Assembly: GCA_025800365.1 (NCBI GenBank)
Contig: JAOXRT010000038.1
Location: 1 to 35,445, forward strand
Source of the DNA: Cellvibrionaceae bacterium
GTDB taxonomy: Bacteria > Pseudomonadota > Gammaproteobacteria > Pseudomonadales > Cellvibrionaceae
Length of the DNA: 35,445 nt
Reading direction: 5' to 3'
Shown piece by piece: positions 7,136 through 14,607 of this stretch (its first letter is position 1; each line of letters opens with the position of its first letter). Position numbers and translations under genes: made by a program. The notes beneath the pieces were generated by a model. That model saw only the letters and a list, made by a program, of their open reading frames with translations, was not told where the DNA came from and did no database searches.

Positions 7136-8308
7136 ATGACAGAGCCATGCGCAGCCCCTAAAGCTTTACTGTTGTCGGCTTATGATGCCCAAAGTCACGC
7201 CTATTGGAGAAGACAGCTCAGCAAGGGTTTGCAGCAATGGCAGTGGACGCAGCTGAGTTTAGCGCCGCGCTACTTTAGCTGGCGCCAGCGTGGCAATAGC
7301 TTGAGTTGGGCTTTTAATCAGCGTGAAACTCTGCAGCAGAATTACCAGTTCCTATTAGCCACCTCGATGGTGGATCTTTCAGCACTGCGCGGTTTTGTGC
7401 CTGAGCTGAGCCGTTTACCCACTATCCTATATTTCCATGAAAATCAGTTTGCCTACCCCAAGAGCGCCAAGCAGCACAGTTTGCTGGAGCCTCAGTTAAC
7501 CAGTATCTATAGCGCCTTGTGCGCAGACCGATTGATCTTTAATAGCCAGTACAATCAGCAAAGCTTTTTAAGTGGCGCAAAGAAGTTGCTTAAAGCGATG
7601 CCAGATAATGTTCCAAAAGGGCTGCTAGAGCTTTTAAGTTCAAAGTCAGCGGTTATACCGGTACCTATCGCAGAGGCCACCATTGGCGAAAAGGTGACTT
7701 CCACGAAGCCAGGGGCATTACGAATTCTATGGAACCACCGCTGGGAATATGACAAGGGGCCAGATCGTCTGCTGGCCTTAATCCAAACTTTACAGGCTAA
7801 GCTTGTGGCGCTACCTGTGGATAGACGCCCAATTATTGAGTGGTATATCGTCGGGCAGAGCTTTCGACAAGTACCCCCTGAGTTTGAACAGATACAAAAG
7901 CTTCTCAGTGCTCACGATAGCCCAATGAAATTGGCGGCTTGGGGCTATCAAGAATGCCTTGAGAGTTATCGTGCCTTAATGGCGGCGGCGGATGTGGTCT
8001 TGTCTACCGCTGAGCATGATTTTCAAGGCCTGGCCGTGCTAGAGGCCTGTAGCTACGGTTGTTTGCCATTGCTACCCAATCGTTTGGTCTATCCGGAATG
8101 GTTTGCTAAAGAGTGTTGTTATCAATCTGGCGATATTGAGCAAGAAGCCCGTGATCTAGCAGTTAGGGTGCTAGAGATGGCCTTATGCCGAGCTGCCGGC
8201 CAAACACTTGAGGCGGCCAAAGCTGCTGTCGATTTCAGCTGGTCGAGCCTAGGCCCTAGGTATCTGCGCAGTATCACTGAGCTGCTTGAGGTGGATCGGC
8301 CCGAGTGA
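7136..8308 (+). CDS. tRNA-queuosine alpha-mannosyltransferase-like glycosyltransferase (QTMAN/GTDC1 family, former DUF3524)
   Basis: A 390-residue cytoplasmic glycosyltransferase. The N-terminal half has the features of the QTMAN_N (DUF3524) domain: LLLSAYDAQSHAYWRR, YFSWRQRGNSLSWA, LLATSMVDLSALRG and ILYFHENQFAYP. The C-terminal half is a GT-B fold nucleotide-sugar domain: LWNHRWEYDKGPDRL and then STAEHDFQGLAVLEACSYGCLPLLPNR, an E-x7-E-like donor site. The human homologue GTDC1 mannosylates queuosine in tRNA-Asp; the bacterial substrate is not settled, so the same role here is an inference. It sits 80 bases before trpS, in keeping with a tRNA theme. No obvious ribosome-binding site precedes the ATG. 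Confidence 0.85.
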   Translation: MTEPCAAPKALLLSAYDAQSHAYWRRQLSKGLQQWQWTQLSLAPRYFSWRQRGNSLSWAFNQRETLQQNYQFLLATSMVDLSALRGFVPELSRLPTILYFHENQFAYPKSAKQHSLLEPQLTSIYSALCADRLIFNSQYNQQSFLSGAKKLLKAMPDNVPKGLLELLSSKSAVIPVPIAEATIGEKVTSTKPGALRILWNHRWEYDKGPDRLLALIQTLQAKLVALPVDRRPIIEWYIVGQSFRQVPPEFEQIQKLLSAHDSPMKLAAWGYQECLESYRALMAAADVVLSTAEHDFQGLAVLEACSYGCLPLLPNRLVYPEWFAKECCYQSGDIEQEARDLAVRVLEMALCRAAGQTLEAAKAAVDFSWSSLGPRYLRSITELLEVDRPE

Positions 8309-8348
8309 CTATGCGCCATGCTCTAAGCCCTGTATCATAGCGGCGCCC

Positions 8349-8364
8349 GGCAGCTATGGCTGCC
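8349..8364 (+). promoter_or_regulatory. Small hairpin in the trpS upstream region
   Basis: GGCAGC (8349-8354) pairs with GCTGCC (8359-8364) around a TATG loop. It is followed by CTATATAAG (8368-8376), where TATAAG could be a -10 box, 15 bases before the trpS ATG. No Trp codon run or T-box-like motif is visible. The functional meaning is uncertain. Confidence 0.3.
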
Positions 8365-8388
8365 CCTATATAAGATTTTGGACCAAGC

Positions 8389-9417
8389 ATGAGCAGCAAA
8401 GAAAAACAGCGTATTCTCACGGGGATTACAACTTCAGGTACCCCTCACATCGGTAACTATGTTGGCGCCATTCGCCCTGCCATTGAGGCGAGCCGCAACC
8501 AGGATAATCTTTCCTTTTACTTTTTGGCGGATTTTCACGCGCTAATTAAATGTCAGGATCCAGACCTTGTTGCCCAATCTACTAAAGAGATTGCCGCTAG
8601 TTGGCTGGCCCTAGGTTTAAACCCAGAAGAAGTGGTTTTTTATCGCCAATCTGATATTCCTCAGATCGCTGAGCTGTGTTGGATGCTTAATTGTGTCTGT
8701 GCCAAAGGCCTGATGAACCGAGCGCATGCCTATAAGGCGGCTGTTGATCAAAATGCCGAAGCCGGTGAAGATACCGATTACGGAATTACCATGGGCTTGT
8801 TTAGCTACCCTGTATTGATGGCGGCTGATATTTTGATTTTTAATGCGAATAAAGTACCGGTTGGGCGTGATCAGATACAGCACGTAGAAATGGCCCGTGA
8901 TATGGCCCAGCGTTTTAATCATTTATTCGCCAGTAAAAAACAACCCGTTTTTACCTTGCCAGAATATCAAGTCGATGATGATGTAGCGGTTTTGCAGGGC
9001 TTGGATGGCCGTAAAATGAGTAAGAGCTACGGCAATACCATTCCTCTTTTCTTAGGTGAAAAGCAGCTGCGTAAACACATCAACAAAATTAAAACTAATT
9101 TGCTTGAGCCTGGCGAAGCGAAAGATCCAGATACCTCAACGGTATTTCAAATTTGGCAGGCCTTTGCCAATGAGCAACAGCAAGCGGAAATGCGTCAAGC
9201 CTTTGCTGACGGCATCGCTTGGGGTGAAGCTAAGAAGCAACTGTTTGAGCTAATTAATGCCGAGCTGGCAGAACCACGCGAGCGTTACAACGAGTTGCTG
9301 GCGAACCCTTCTTATATTGAAGATGTTTTACAGGCTGGTGCTGAAAAGGCCAGAGGGTATAGCGAGCCGCTGTTAGATAAATTACGCAGCTCGGTTGGTA
9401 TTCGTAAATTGTCTTAA
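8389..9417 (+). CDS. trpS: Tryptophanyl-tRNA synthetase
   Basis: A 342-residue class Ic aminoacyl-tRNA synthetase that charges tRNA-Trp with tryptophan. It has the HIGH-type motif as [13 protein letters not shown] (residues 18-30), the strongly conserved [22 protein letters not shown] helix region, and an intact KMSKS loop in [10 protein letters not shown]. Length and order of motifs match gammaproteobacterial TrpS. The ATG at 8389 is the natural start, with TTGGA upstream. It follows the queuosine-type glycosyltransferase at a distance of 80 bases and is followed at once by a large inverted repeat and a terminator. Confidence 0.97.
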   Translation: MSSKEKQRILTGITTSGTPHIGNYVGAIRPAIEASRNQDNLSFYFLADFHALIKCQDPDLVAQSTKEIAASWLALGLNPEEVVFYRQSDIPQIAELCWMLNCVCAKGLMNRAHAYKAAVDQNAEAGEDTDYGITMGLFSYPVLMAADILIFNANKVPVGRDQIQHVEMARDMAQRFNHLFASKKQPVFTLPEYQVDDDVAVLQGLDGRKMSKSYGNTIPLFLGEKQLRKHINKIKTNLLEPGEAKDPDTSTVFQIWQAFANEQQQAEMRQAFADGIAWGEAKKQLFELINAELAEPRERYNELLANPSYIEDVLQAGAEKARGYSEPLLDKLRSSVGIRKLS

Positions 9418-9420
9418 TAA

Positions 9421-9480
9421 CTAGGGCGCCTCTGAATAATGCAGGTTTGCTCAGGGCTGCATTATTTAGAGGTGCCCTAG
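9421..9480. repeat. 60-bp CTAG-bounded inverted repeat (MITE-like hairpin) directly after trpS
   Basis: The left arm 9421-9444 (CTAGGGCGCCTCTGAATAAT then GCAG) pairs with the right arm 9457-9480 over 24 positions. The only two DNA mismatches become G-U pairs in RNA, and the loop is 12 bases. The element is bounded by CTAG on both sides. It starts three bases after the trpS stop codon. There is no T run after it, so it is not itself a standard terminator. Its shape fits a miniature inverted-repeat element with a 4-bp CTAG target duplication, as IS5-type elements often make, but no transposase is present and no second copy is seen in the window. Confidence 0.8.
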
Positions 9481-9497
9481 CACGTCGCTAGAAATAC

Positions 9498-9536
9498 AAA
9501 AAGCCCTGATGAATATGCCATTCGCCAGGGCTTTTT
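9498..9536. terminator. Bidirectional terminator between trpS and bioA
   Basis: AAAAAGCCCTG (9498-9508) pairs perfectly with CAGGGCTTTTT (9526-9536) around a 17-base loop. T runs flank the stem in both directions, so it should serve the convergent trpS (+) and bioA (-) transcripts. Confidence 0.85.
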
Positions 9537-9565
9537 AATTTCTGTTGTTCAAGGAAGCCTCTGAT

Positions 9566-10867
9566 CTATTGGCTTAAAGTCTCCACCATTGCGGAGCAAA
9601 GCTGCTGTAATTCTTCATTGGTACTTACAAATGGAGGCATGGTGTAAACCAGCTTTCCAAATGGGCGCAACCATACACCACGCGCGATCAATGCACTTTG
9701 CAAAGCTTCTTTATCAACTTCCTGTTTCATTTCAATCACACCAATCGCGCCCAGTACCCGCACATCAGCAACTAAGCTTGCATCGCGTAATGGCGCTAGG
9801 CCAAGATTTAGCTGTGTTTCAATGTTGTTAACACGCTCTTGCCAATCCTGTTGAAGAAGTAACTCAGTGCTGGCTAAGGCGGTGGCGCAGGCTAAAGGGT
9901 TCGCCATAAAAGTGGGGCCATGCATAAAAACTGAAGCTTCCCCATTGCATATGCCATCGGCTATTTTTTCGCTGCAAAGTGTCGCCGCCAAAGTCATATA
10001 GCCACCACTAAGCGCCTTGCCTAAACACAATATGTCGGGGCTAATGCCAGCATGTTCGCAAGCAAATAATTTACCGCTACGGCCAAAGCCGGTTGCAATT
10101 TCGTCGGCGATTAATAGCAAGTCATACTCTTCACACAATGTCTTAATTTCTTGTAAATACGCTGGAGAGTAAAAGCGCATTCCGCCAGCACCTTGTACGA
10201 CAGGCTCCAGTATAAAGGCGGCGATCTCATGGTGATGCTTAGCAATATAGTCTTTAATTTCTTGCAAATAACGAGGGCAGGGGGGCTTATCAAAACCCAT
10301 GGGTGGTGCTTCTAAAAAATGATGCTGTGGCAGGTTAGCACTAAAGAGATGATGCATGCCGTTTACCGGGTCGCAGCTGGCCATCGCGCCAAAGGTATCG
10401 CCGTGATAACCGTTTTTGATAGTTATTAAACGCTGTTTTTCAGTTCTGCCAAGGGAGTACCAATACTGCAATGCCATTTTGATGGCGACCTCGACACTCA
10501 CTGAGCCTGAGTCAGCAAAGAAGACCTTATCTAAACCGGCGGGTGTGATGTCTACCAAAAGCTTTGCTAATTTAATGGCCGGTTCGTGGGTTAAGCCCCC
10601 GAACATAACATGGGACATTTTATCAAGCTGGGCTTTGGCGGCAGCGTTTAGCACTGGGTGATTATAGCCGTGCAGCATGCACCACCAGGAGGACATGCCA
10701 TCGATGACCTGCTCGCCGCTGGCCAACTTTAAATAGACGCCCTGGGCACTATCGACGATGGGCAGGGCAGGGCTTTGATCCTGGGCAACTTGGCTATAAG
10801 GGTGCCAGATGTGCTGTTTATCGATGGCTTGTAGTTGTTCGGGGCTAATAGCCAAGTGATCGCTCAT
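9566..10867 (-). CDS. bioA: Adenosylmethionine-8-amino-7-oxononanoate aminotransferase
   Basis: A 433-residue PLP-dependent class III aminotransferase that makes 7,8-diaminononanoate in biotin synthesis, using S-adenosylmethionine as amino donor. Family motifs: KQHIWHPYSQV near the N-terminus, MSSWWCMLHGYNHP, a PLP-contacting DEIATGFGRSG, and LCLGKALSGGYM with the Schiff-base Lys. The ATG at 10867 is preferred; a TTG two codons upstream (10873) lies at the edge of the operator. The 5' leader must be very short and the ribosome-binding site is weak. No other bio genes are nearby, so bioA is here a single-gene unit under BirA control, converging on trpS. Confidence 0.96.
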   Translation of the reverse strand: MSDHLAISPEQLQAIDKQHIWHPYSQVAQDQSPALPIVDSAQGVYLKLASGEQVIDGMSSWWCMLHGYNHPVLNAAAKAQLDKMSHVMFGGLTHEPAIKLAKLLVDITPAGLDKVFFADSGSVSVEVAIKMALQYWYSLGRTEKQRLITIKNGYHGDTFGAMASCDPVNGMHHLFSANLPQHHFLEAPPMGFDKPPCPRYLQEIKDYIAKHHHEIAAFILEPVVQGAGGMRFYSPAYLQEIKTLCEEYDLLLIADEIATGFGRSGKLFACEHAGISPDILCLGKALSGGYMTLAATLCSEKIADGICNGEASVFMHGPTFMANPLACATALASTELLLQQDWQERVNNIETQLNLGLAPLRDASLVADVRVLGAIGVIEMKQEVDKEALQSALIARGVWLRPFGKLVYTMPPFVSTNEELQQLCSAMVETLSQ

Positions 10868-10873
10868 GCTCAA

Positions 10874-10903
10874 TGTTAACCAAATGTTATAAATTGGTTA
10901 ACT
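10874..10903 (-). promoter_or_regulatory. BirA operator (biotin box) of bioA
   Basis: GTTAACC (10875-10881) and GGTTAAC (10896-10902) form a perfect inverted repeat with a 14-base spacer. This matches the known proteobacterial BirA site (TGTTAACC, 14-15 bases, GGTTAACA). The spacer read on the minus strand contains TATAAC, a plausible -10 box, so bound BirA-biotinyl-AMP would block the promoter. It lies 7 bases from the bioA ATG, as expected for biotin repression. Confidence 0.88.
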
Positions 10904-10961
10904 ATTCTAGAGTATCGACACGCTATATGCCATGGCAAACTAGAACATAACCATTAGTCAC

Positions 10962-10981
10962 CCATAAACAGGAGTTTATGG
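10962..10981 (+). promoter_or_regulatory. Hairpin enclosing the ribosome-binding site of a possible leader ORF
   Basis: CCATAAAC (10962-10969) and GTTTATGG (10974-10981) are perfect inverted repeats separated by AGGA. In RNA the loop plus first stem base gives AGGAG and the right arm contains an ATG (10978), so folding would hide the start of the short ORF that follows. It could equally be a DNA operator. Confidence 0.5.
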
Positions 10982-11028
10982 AGTGTGCTGACAAGCTTAT
11001 TAGCTACAGAATGCTGGGAACCCTATGA
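10978..11028 (+). CDS. Possible 16-codon leader peptide upstream of the DUF547 gene
   Basis: ATG at 10978 with AGGAG three bases upstream opens a frame for MECADKLISYRMLGTL. Its TGA (11026-11028) overlaps the ATG of the DUF547 gene as ATGA, the classic arrangement for translational coupling. The spacing between AGGAG and ATG is short, and the ORF is small enough to arise by chance. It has no run of one amino acid that would suggest attenuation. Confidence 0.35.
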   Translation: MECADKLISYRMLGTL

Positions 11029-11864
11029 AACCTAAACCCTTTCGATTTTTGCTGAATCTCTGTCTAGCGAGCGTACTTTGCTTTGCTATTACACTGGAAG
11101 CTGCCCCTAAGGCAGAGCTCTGGGAAGAATGGTTGCCCAACAGCCGTACTACCAAAGAGCAGTCTGAAAAGCCTTCCTGGGAGCTTTGGCAGCTATTTTT
11201 AGAGCGTTACGTCAGTACAGACAGCACAGGCTTAAATCGCGTGGACTACGCCGCTGTAACCGCCGAAGATAAGCTCGTCCTAGAGAGGTTGCAAAACTCT
11301 TTGGCCAATATTGATCCGCGTGGCTGGAACGCTGATGAACAGCAAGCCTTTTGGATTAACAGCTACAACCTGAGTGTGGTCAGCTTGGTGTTGCAGCACT
11401 ATCCCGTCGCTTCCATCAAGGACATTCGATTGAGTTTTAAAAGTCTGTTTAATGGTGGCCCCTGGGAAGACAAATTAGTTAAGGTTGCCGGCATTAAATT
11501 ATCTCTCAACGATATAGAGCATCGAATCCTTAGGCCTATCTGGAAAGATCAACGTTTTCACTTTGCCTTAAACTGCGCCAGCGTAGGATGTCCGAATTTA
11601 TCGAATGATATTTACCGCGCAAAGACACTAAACGAGCAATTAAATCTTGCTGAAAAAACATTTCTACAGTCGCCTAGAGGTTTTTTACGTACAGATAACG
11701 GCCATCAAGTATCCAGCATCTTCAACTGGTATTGGCAGGATTTCAGCGATAAGAAAGCCAATTTATGGGAGTATTTTCAAGAGCAAGGGCTTATAGAAGG
11801 ACCCGTTAAAACCTTTCAGTATCAATATGATTGGAATTTGAATGAGGTTGGACGAGAAAAGTGA
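11025..11864 (+). CDS. DUF547 domain protein, exported
   Basis: A 279-residue protein. Residues 1-27 are a Sec signal peptide (basic start, hydrophobic LCLASVLCFAI, then EAA before mature PKAELW). The rest is a DUF547 domain, recognised by QQAFWINSYNLSVVSLV, FNGGPWEDKLVKVAGIKLSLNDIEHRILRP and HFALNCASVGCPNL. DUF547 proteins are widespread and of unknown biochemical function; the conserved NCASxGCP segment resembles the core of a thiol-type hydrolase or transglutaminase-like fold, but activity is unproven. The ATG overlaps the stop of a possible leader ORF. A small lipoprotein gene follows 110 bases later on the same strand. Confidence 0.9.
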   Translation: MKPKPFRFLLNLCLASVLCFAITLEAAPKAELWEEWLPNSRTTKEQSEKPSWELWQLFLERYVSTDSTGLNRVDYAAVTAEDKLVLERLQNSLANIDPRGWNADEQQAFWINSYNLSVVSLVLQHYPVASIKDIRLSFKSLFNGGPWEDKLVKVAGIKLSLNDIEHRILRPIWKDQRFHFALNCASVGCPNLSNDIYRAKTLNEQLNLAEKTFLQSPRGFLRTDNGHQVSSIFNWYWQDFSDKKANLWEYFQEQGLIEGPVKTFQYQYDWNLNEVGREK

Positions 11865-11902
11865 GAAGTGAAAGGTAAGAGGTGAGAGGTGACACGAGGT
11901 GA
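11861..11902 (+). repeat. Purine-rich short tandem repeat (GAGGTGA type)
   Basis: Starting at the stop codon of the DUF547 gene, about 40 bases consist of variants of GTGAGAAGTGAAAG / GAGGTGAGAGGTGA / GAGGTGA. The pattern is imperfect. It looks like slippage expansion in an untranslated stretch and has no clear role. Confidence 0.6.
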
Positions 11903-11973
11903 ACTATTGTTCCAGTAATGCGTCTAGATACTAACTCTTTCACCAATTAACTCAATTGCATTTAGGTTGCATC

Positions 11974-12192
11974 ATGTCTATTAAAGCGAAGGCGCTATTT
12001 TTATTCTCAATGATATTGGCTGTGCAAGCCTGCACTCAGCAGGATATTTATGAGATTGCCCAAGATAATCGAAAGCAAGCTTGCGACAAAGAGCCCTTGG
12101 CAGTACAGGAACAGTGTCGCCAGCAATATGAACAGAGTTTTGAAGAATATCAGCGTGAAAGAGAGGCGTTGCTGGAAAATGGCGAGAAGTAA
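11974..12192 (+). CDS. Small putative lipoprotein
   Basis: A 72-residue protein starting at the ATG at 11974 (AGG about 7 bases upstream); an in-frame TTG at 11956 gives a less typical N-terminus. It has a short basic start, a hydrophobic segment ALFLFSMILAV and a lipobox VQAC, so Cys20 or so would be lipidated after signal peptidase II cleavage. The mature part is charged and probably helical, with two more Cys (ACDKEP, EQCRQQ) and a Gln/Glu-rich tail. The residue after the lipid Cys is Thr, so outer-membrane sorting is likely. I do not recognise a family. Confidence 0.7.
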   Translation: MSIKAKALFLFSMILAVQACTQQDIYEIAQDNRKQACDKEPLAVQEQCRQQYEQSFEEYQREREALLENGEK

Positions 12193-12213
12193 AGCAAAGG
12201 CTTTGAGCTTGTT

Positions 12214-14589
12214 TTAATCGACGGCCGATTTTAAATTACTTGTGTTTGCTTCTAGCTGCACTGACTTAATTGGGAAGTTCGCCGTTTCTAACCAGCTTTG
12301 CATGGCGAGTTCATCCAATGGCTTCGCGATGAAATAGCCTTGCATATAGTTGCAGCCCCATTCAATCAATTGGTTTAGTGTTGCTTCATCTTCCACGCCT
12401 TCAGCTACGACCGATAAACCGATATTGTGAGCTAACTCAATGGTTGAGCGGACAATCGTACGATCTTCTTCGTCTGTCGCCAAATCTTGCACGAAACTTT
12501 TATCGATTTTTAATTCATGTACCGGCAGCTGTTTTAACTGGGCTAGGGAAGAATAGCCAGTTCCATAATCGTCAACCGATAGCTTTATGCCGATATCTTT
12601 TAAGTGGCTTAGCTGTGCTATGGCTTGTTCTGGGTTTTCCACCGCAGCGCTTTCAGTGACCTCAATAATCAATGCGCTAGACGGTAGGCCAGCATCCTTT
12701 AGCATGTGGGCAACTTCTTTATCGAAGTTCTTTTGCGCTAAGTCCAAGGCTGAGATATTAACGGCAATGGCAATATCAAAGCCTTGCTGACGCCATTTGA
12801 TGCATTGCTTTAAGGCGTTTTTCAATACCCAGCGTGTAAGTTCTACGATGTAACCGGTTTTTTCTGCAAGGCCGATAAAATCATCTGGTGGAACAAAGCC
12901 CAACTCGGGGTGCTGCCAGCGAACTAGACATTCAACGCCCTCTACCCGAGTGCAGCCGTCAACATGTCTCAGTTTGGGTTGGTAATGCAGGCAAACCTGA
13001 TTTTCCGCAATGGCTTTGGGCAGCTCTGCCATTAATGTAAGCTTACGCACGCTGTCTTCATCGTGCATTGGGTCATAGGTTACTGTTGCTCTTTGACTGT
13101 GACAGGCTTCATTTAAAGCCACACCAGCGCGGCGTAATAAGCCTTCAGCATCTAGAGCACTGAAAGGGTAGAGAACAATGCCCACTGAAATTCTTAGGGT
13201 TAAATCGATGCCGCTTACACAAAATGGGTCTTCTAATGCTTGGTGAATCTGGTCGTTAATTTCTTTGGCGCCCATAATGTCTTTGGTTTTAGCCAATAGC
13301 ACAAACTCATCGATGTTTAGATGTGCCAAGACTTGACGATCTAGCCGATTACGTAAACGTTCAGATACCAAGTTGATCAGTTTGTCGCCCCAGGAATAAC
13401 CTAAAGCGTCCACAATGTCTTGAAAGTAATTCAGCCTGAAGTTGGCCAAAACCGCTATTTCTTTGCTGCTGTCGAGGCCTTTTATGGTGTCATCGATACA
13501 TTCAATTAAGCCTTCACGGTTCAAGAGCCCCGTGAGGCTGTCATGGCTCGCTTGATAGGTGATATGTTCTTCTCGATCAGAGACGGCTTTTTGCATTCGT
13601 GAAAAAGCTTTCGCCAAACGACCAATCTCGTCGCGCCGATAAATTCGAATCGGAGTGTTGTAATCACCCTTGGAAACATCATCGATGACGTGCAATAGTT
13701 GATTAAGTGGTTTTGAAATACCACGGGAGAAAATATAACCAAAGGCCAGGGCCAAGACCGAAATTAAACTGAAAATGGATAATAGGCTCAGCCACCACTG
13801 GCTAAATTTTTCTCTTGGTTCATTAAGCGATTGCTGAAATAAGATAGCTAGGCCGCTACTCGATTGTTCATCGAAGGGACTGTAAAGCGCAAGATCTTCC
13901 CATTGTCCTTGCTGGATCACCCATGGCTTATCGGTTATTTCCCCAGGAGTTGGGGGCATGCTCTTCATTCTTTCAGGGGGTAGGCTGCTGGCGATAAACT
14001 GCAAGCTATGACTCATCGGTAGTACAAAACTAATATTAACCCCGCTAATTTCACTGTAGCGATTTGCCATGTCGTCATCAATTTCAAAGCCCATGCCCAG
14101 CCAGCCAACACGGATAGGCGCTTTGACTTCGGTGAGTACCAATTGATAGTGACGTTGATTGATTTCGGTAATGGTTTGGAAGGTAATGCTGCTGCTATTG
14201 TTGACCAGATCCAATATTTGCTGGGGAAGATCTTTGTTCTGGCGAATGGTGCTGACGGCTAAGGCCCCCTCATTATCAACAAACAACGCTACGTCGGCGC
14301 CAACACGGTTGCTGTGATTTTGCAGCACACTTTGCAAGGTATCAAAATCACGTTGGCCTATGGACTGGCGCAAGCCCCAATCTTTAACAACGGTTTCCAC
14401 ACTGGTGTTAAGAAGGTGGTGCTGGTTGTCTAAGACGTCAAAAAAGGTCTTTTGTGCAACAAGTAACTTGTCTGAGGCGTCCTGCTCGACCTTCTGACTG
14501 GAAGACTGATATAGGAATACCATGCTAGAAATACCCAAACCTATCAGGGTAATAGCCAACAGTGCGAAGATTCGAATATGCAGTTTCAT
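12214..14589 (-). CDS. Membrane GGDEF-EAL protein with periplasmic sensor; degenerate GGDEF, intact EAL (probable c-di-GMP phosphodiesterase)
   Basis: A 791-residue inner-membrane protein, third gene of a minus-strand operon. TM1 is at about residues 7-27, a periplasmic dCache-like sensor region at 30-262, TM2 at about 265-286 and HAMP at 288-340. The GGDEF domain (about 345-500) reads NIDEF in place of GGDEF and lacks the RxxD inhibitory site, so cyclase activity is unlikely. The EAL domain (about 520-770) keeps the catalytic set: ECLVRW (E of EAL), VNISALDL, IEVTES, DDYGTGYSS, KIDKSFV and VAEGVE. It should hydrolyse c-di-GMP in response to a periplasmic signal. The start ATG is 18 bases after the beta-barrel gene. 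The signal is unknown; the cupredoxin partner suggests copper or redox. Confidence 0.93.
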   Translation of the reverse strand: MKLHIRIFALLAITLIGLGISSMVFLYQSSSQKVEQDASDKLLVAQKTFFDVLDNQHHLLNTSVETVVKDWGLRQSIGQRDFDTLQSVLQNHSNRVGADVALFVDNEGALAVSTIRQNKDLPQQILDLVNNSSSITFQTITEINQRHYQLVLTEVKAPIRVGWLGMGFEIDDDMANRYSEISGVNISFVLPMSHSLQFIASSLPPERMKSMPPTPGEITDKPWVIQQGQWEDLALYSPFDEQSSSGLAILFQQSLNEPREKFSQWWLSLLSIFSLISVLALAFGYIFSRGISKPLNQLLHVIDDVSKGDYNTPIRIYRRDEIGRLAKAFSRMQKAVSDREEHITYQASHDSLTGLLNREGLIECIDDTIKGLDSSKEIAVLANFRLNYFQDIVDALGYSWGDKLINLVSERLRNRLDRQVLAHLNIDEFVLLAKTKDIMGAKEINDQIHQALEDPFCVSGIDLTLRISVGIVLYPFSALDAEGLLRRAGVALNEACHSQRATVTYDPMHDEDSVRKLTLMAELPKAIAENQVCLHYQPKLRHVDGCTRVEGVECLVRWQHPELGFVPPDDFIGLAEKTGYIVELTRWVLKNALKQCIKWRQQGFDIAIAVNISALDLAQKNFDKEVAHMLKDAGLPSSALIIEVTESAAVENPEQAIAQLSHLKDIGIKLSVDDYGTGYSSLAQLKQLPVHELKIDKSFVQDLATDEEDRTIVRSTIELAHNIGLSVVAEGVEDEATLNQLIEWGCNYMQGYFIAKPLDELAMQSWLETANFPIKSVQLEANTSNLKSAVD

Positions 14590-14607
14590 AGAGCGTGACG
14601 CTTCTTG

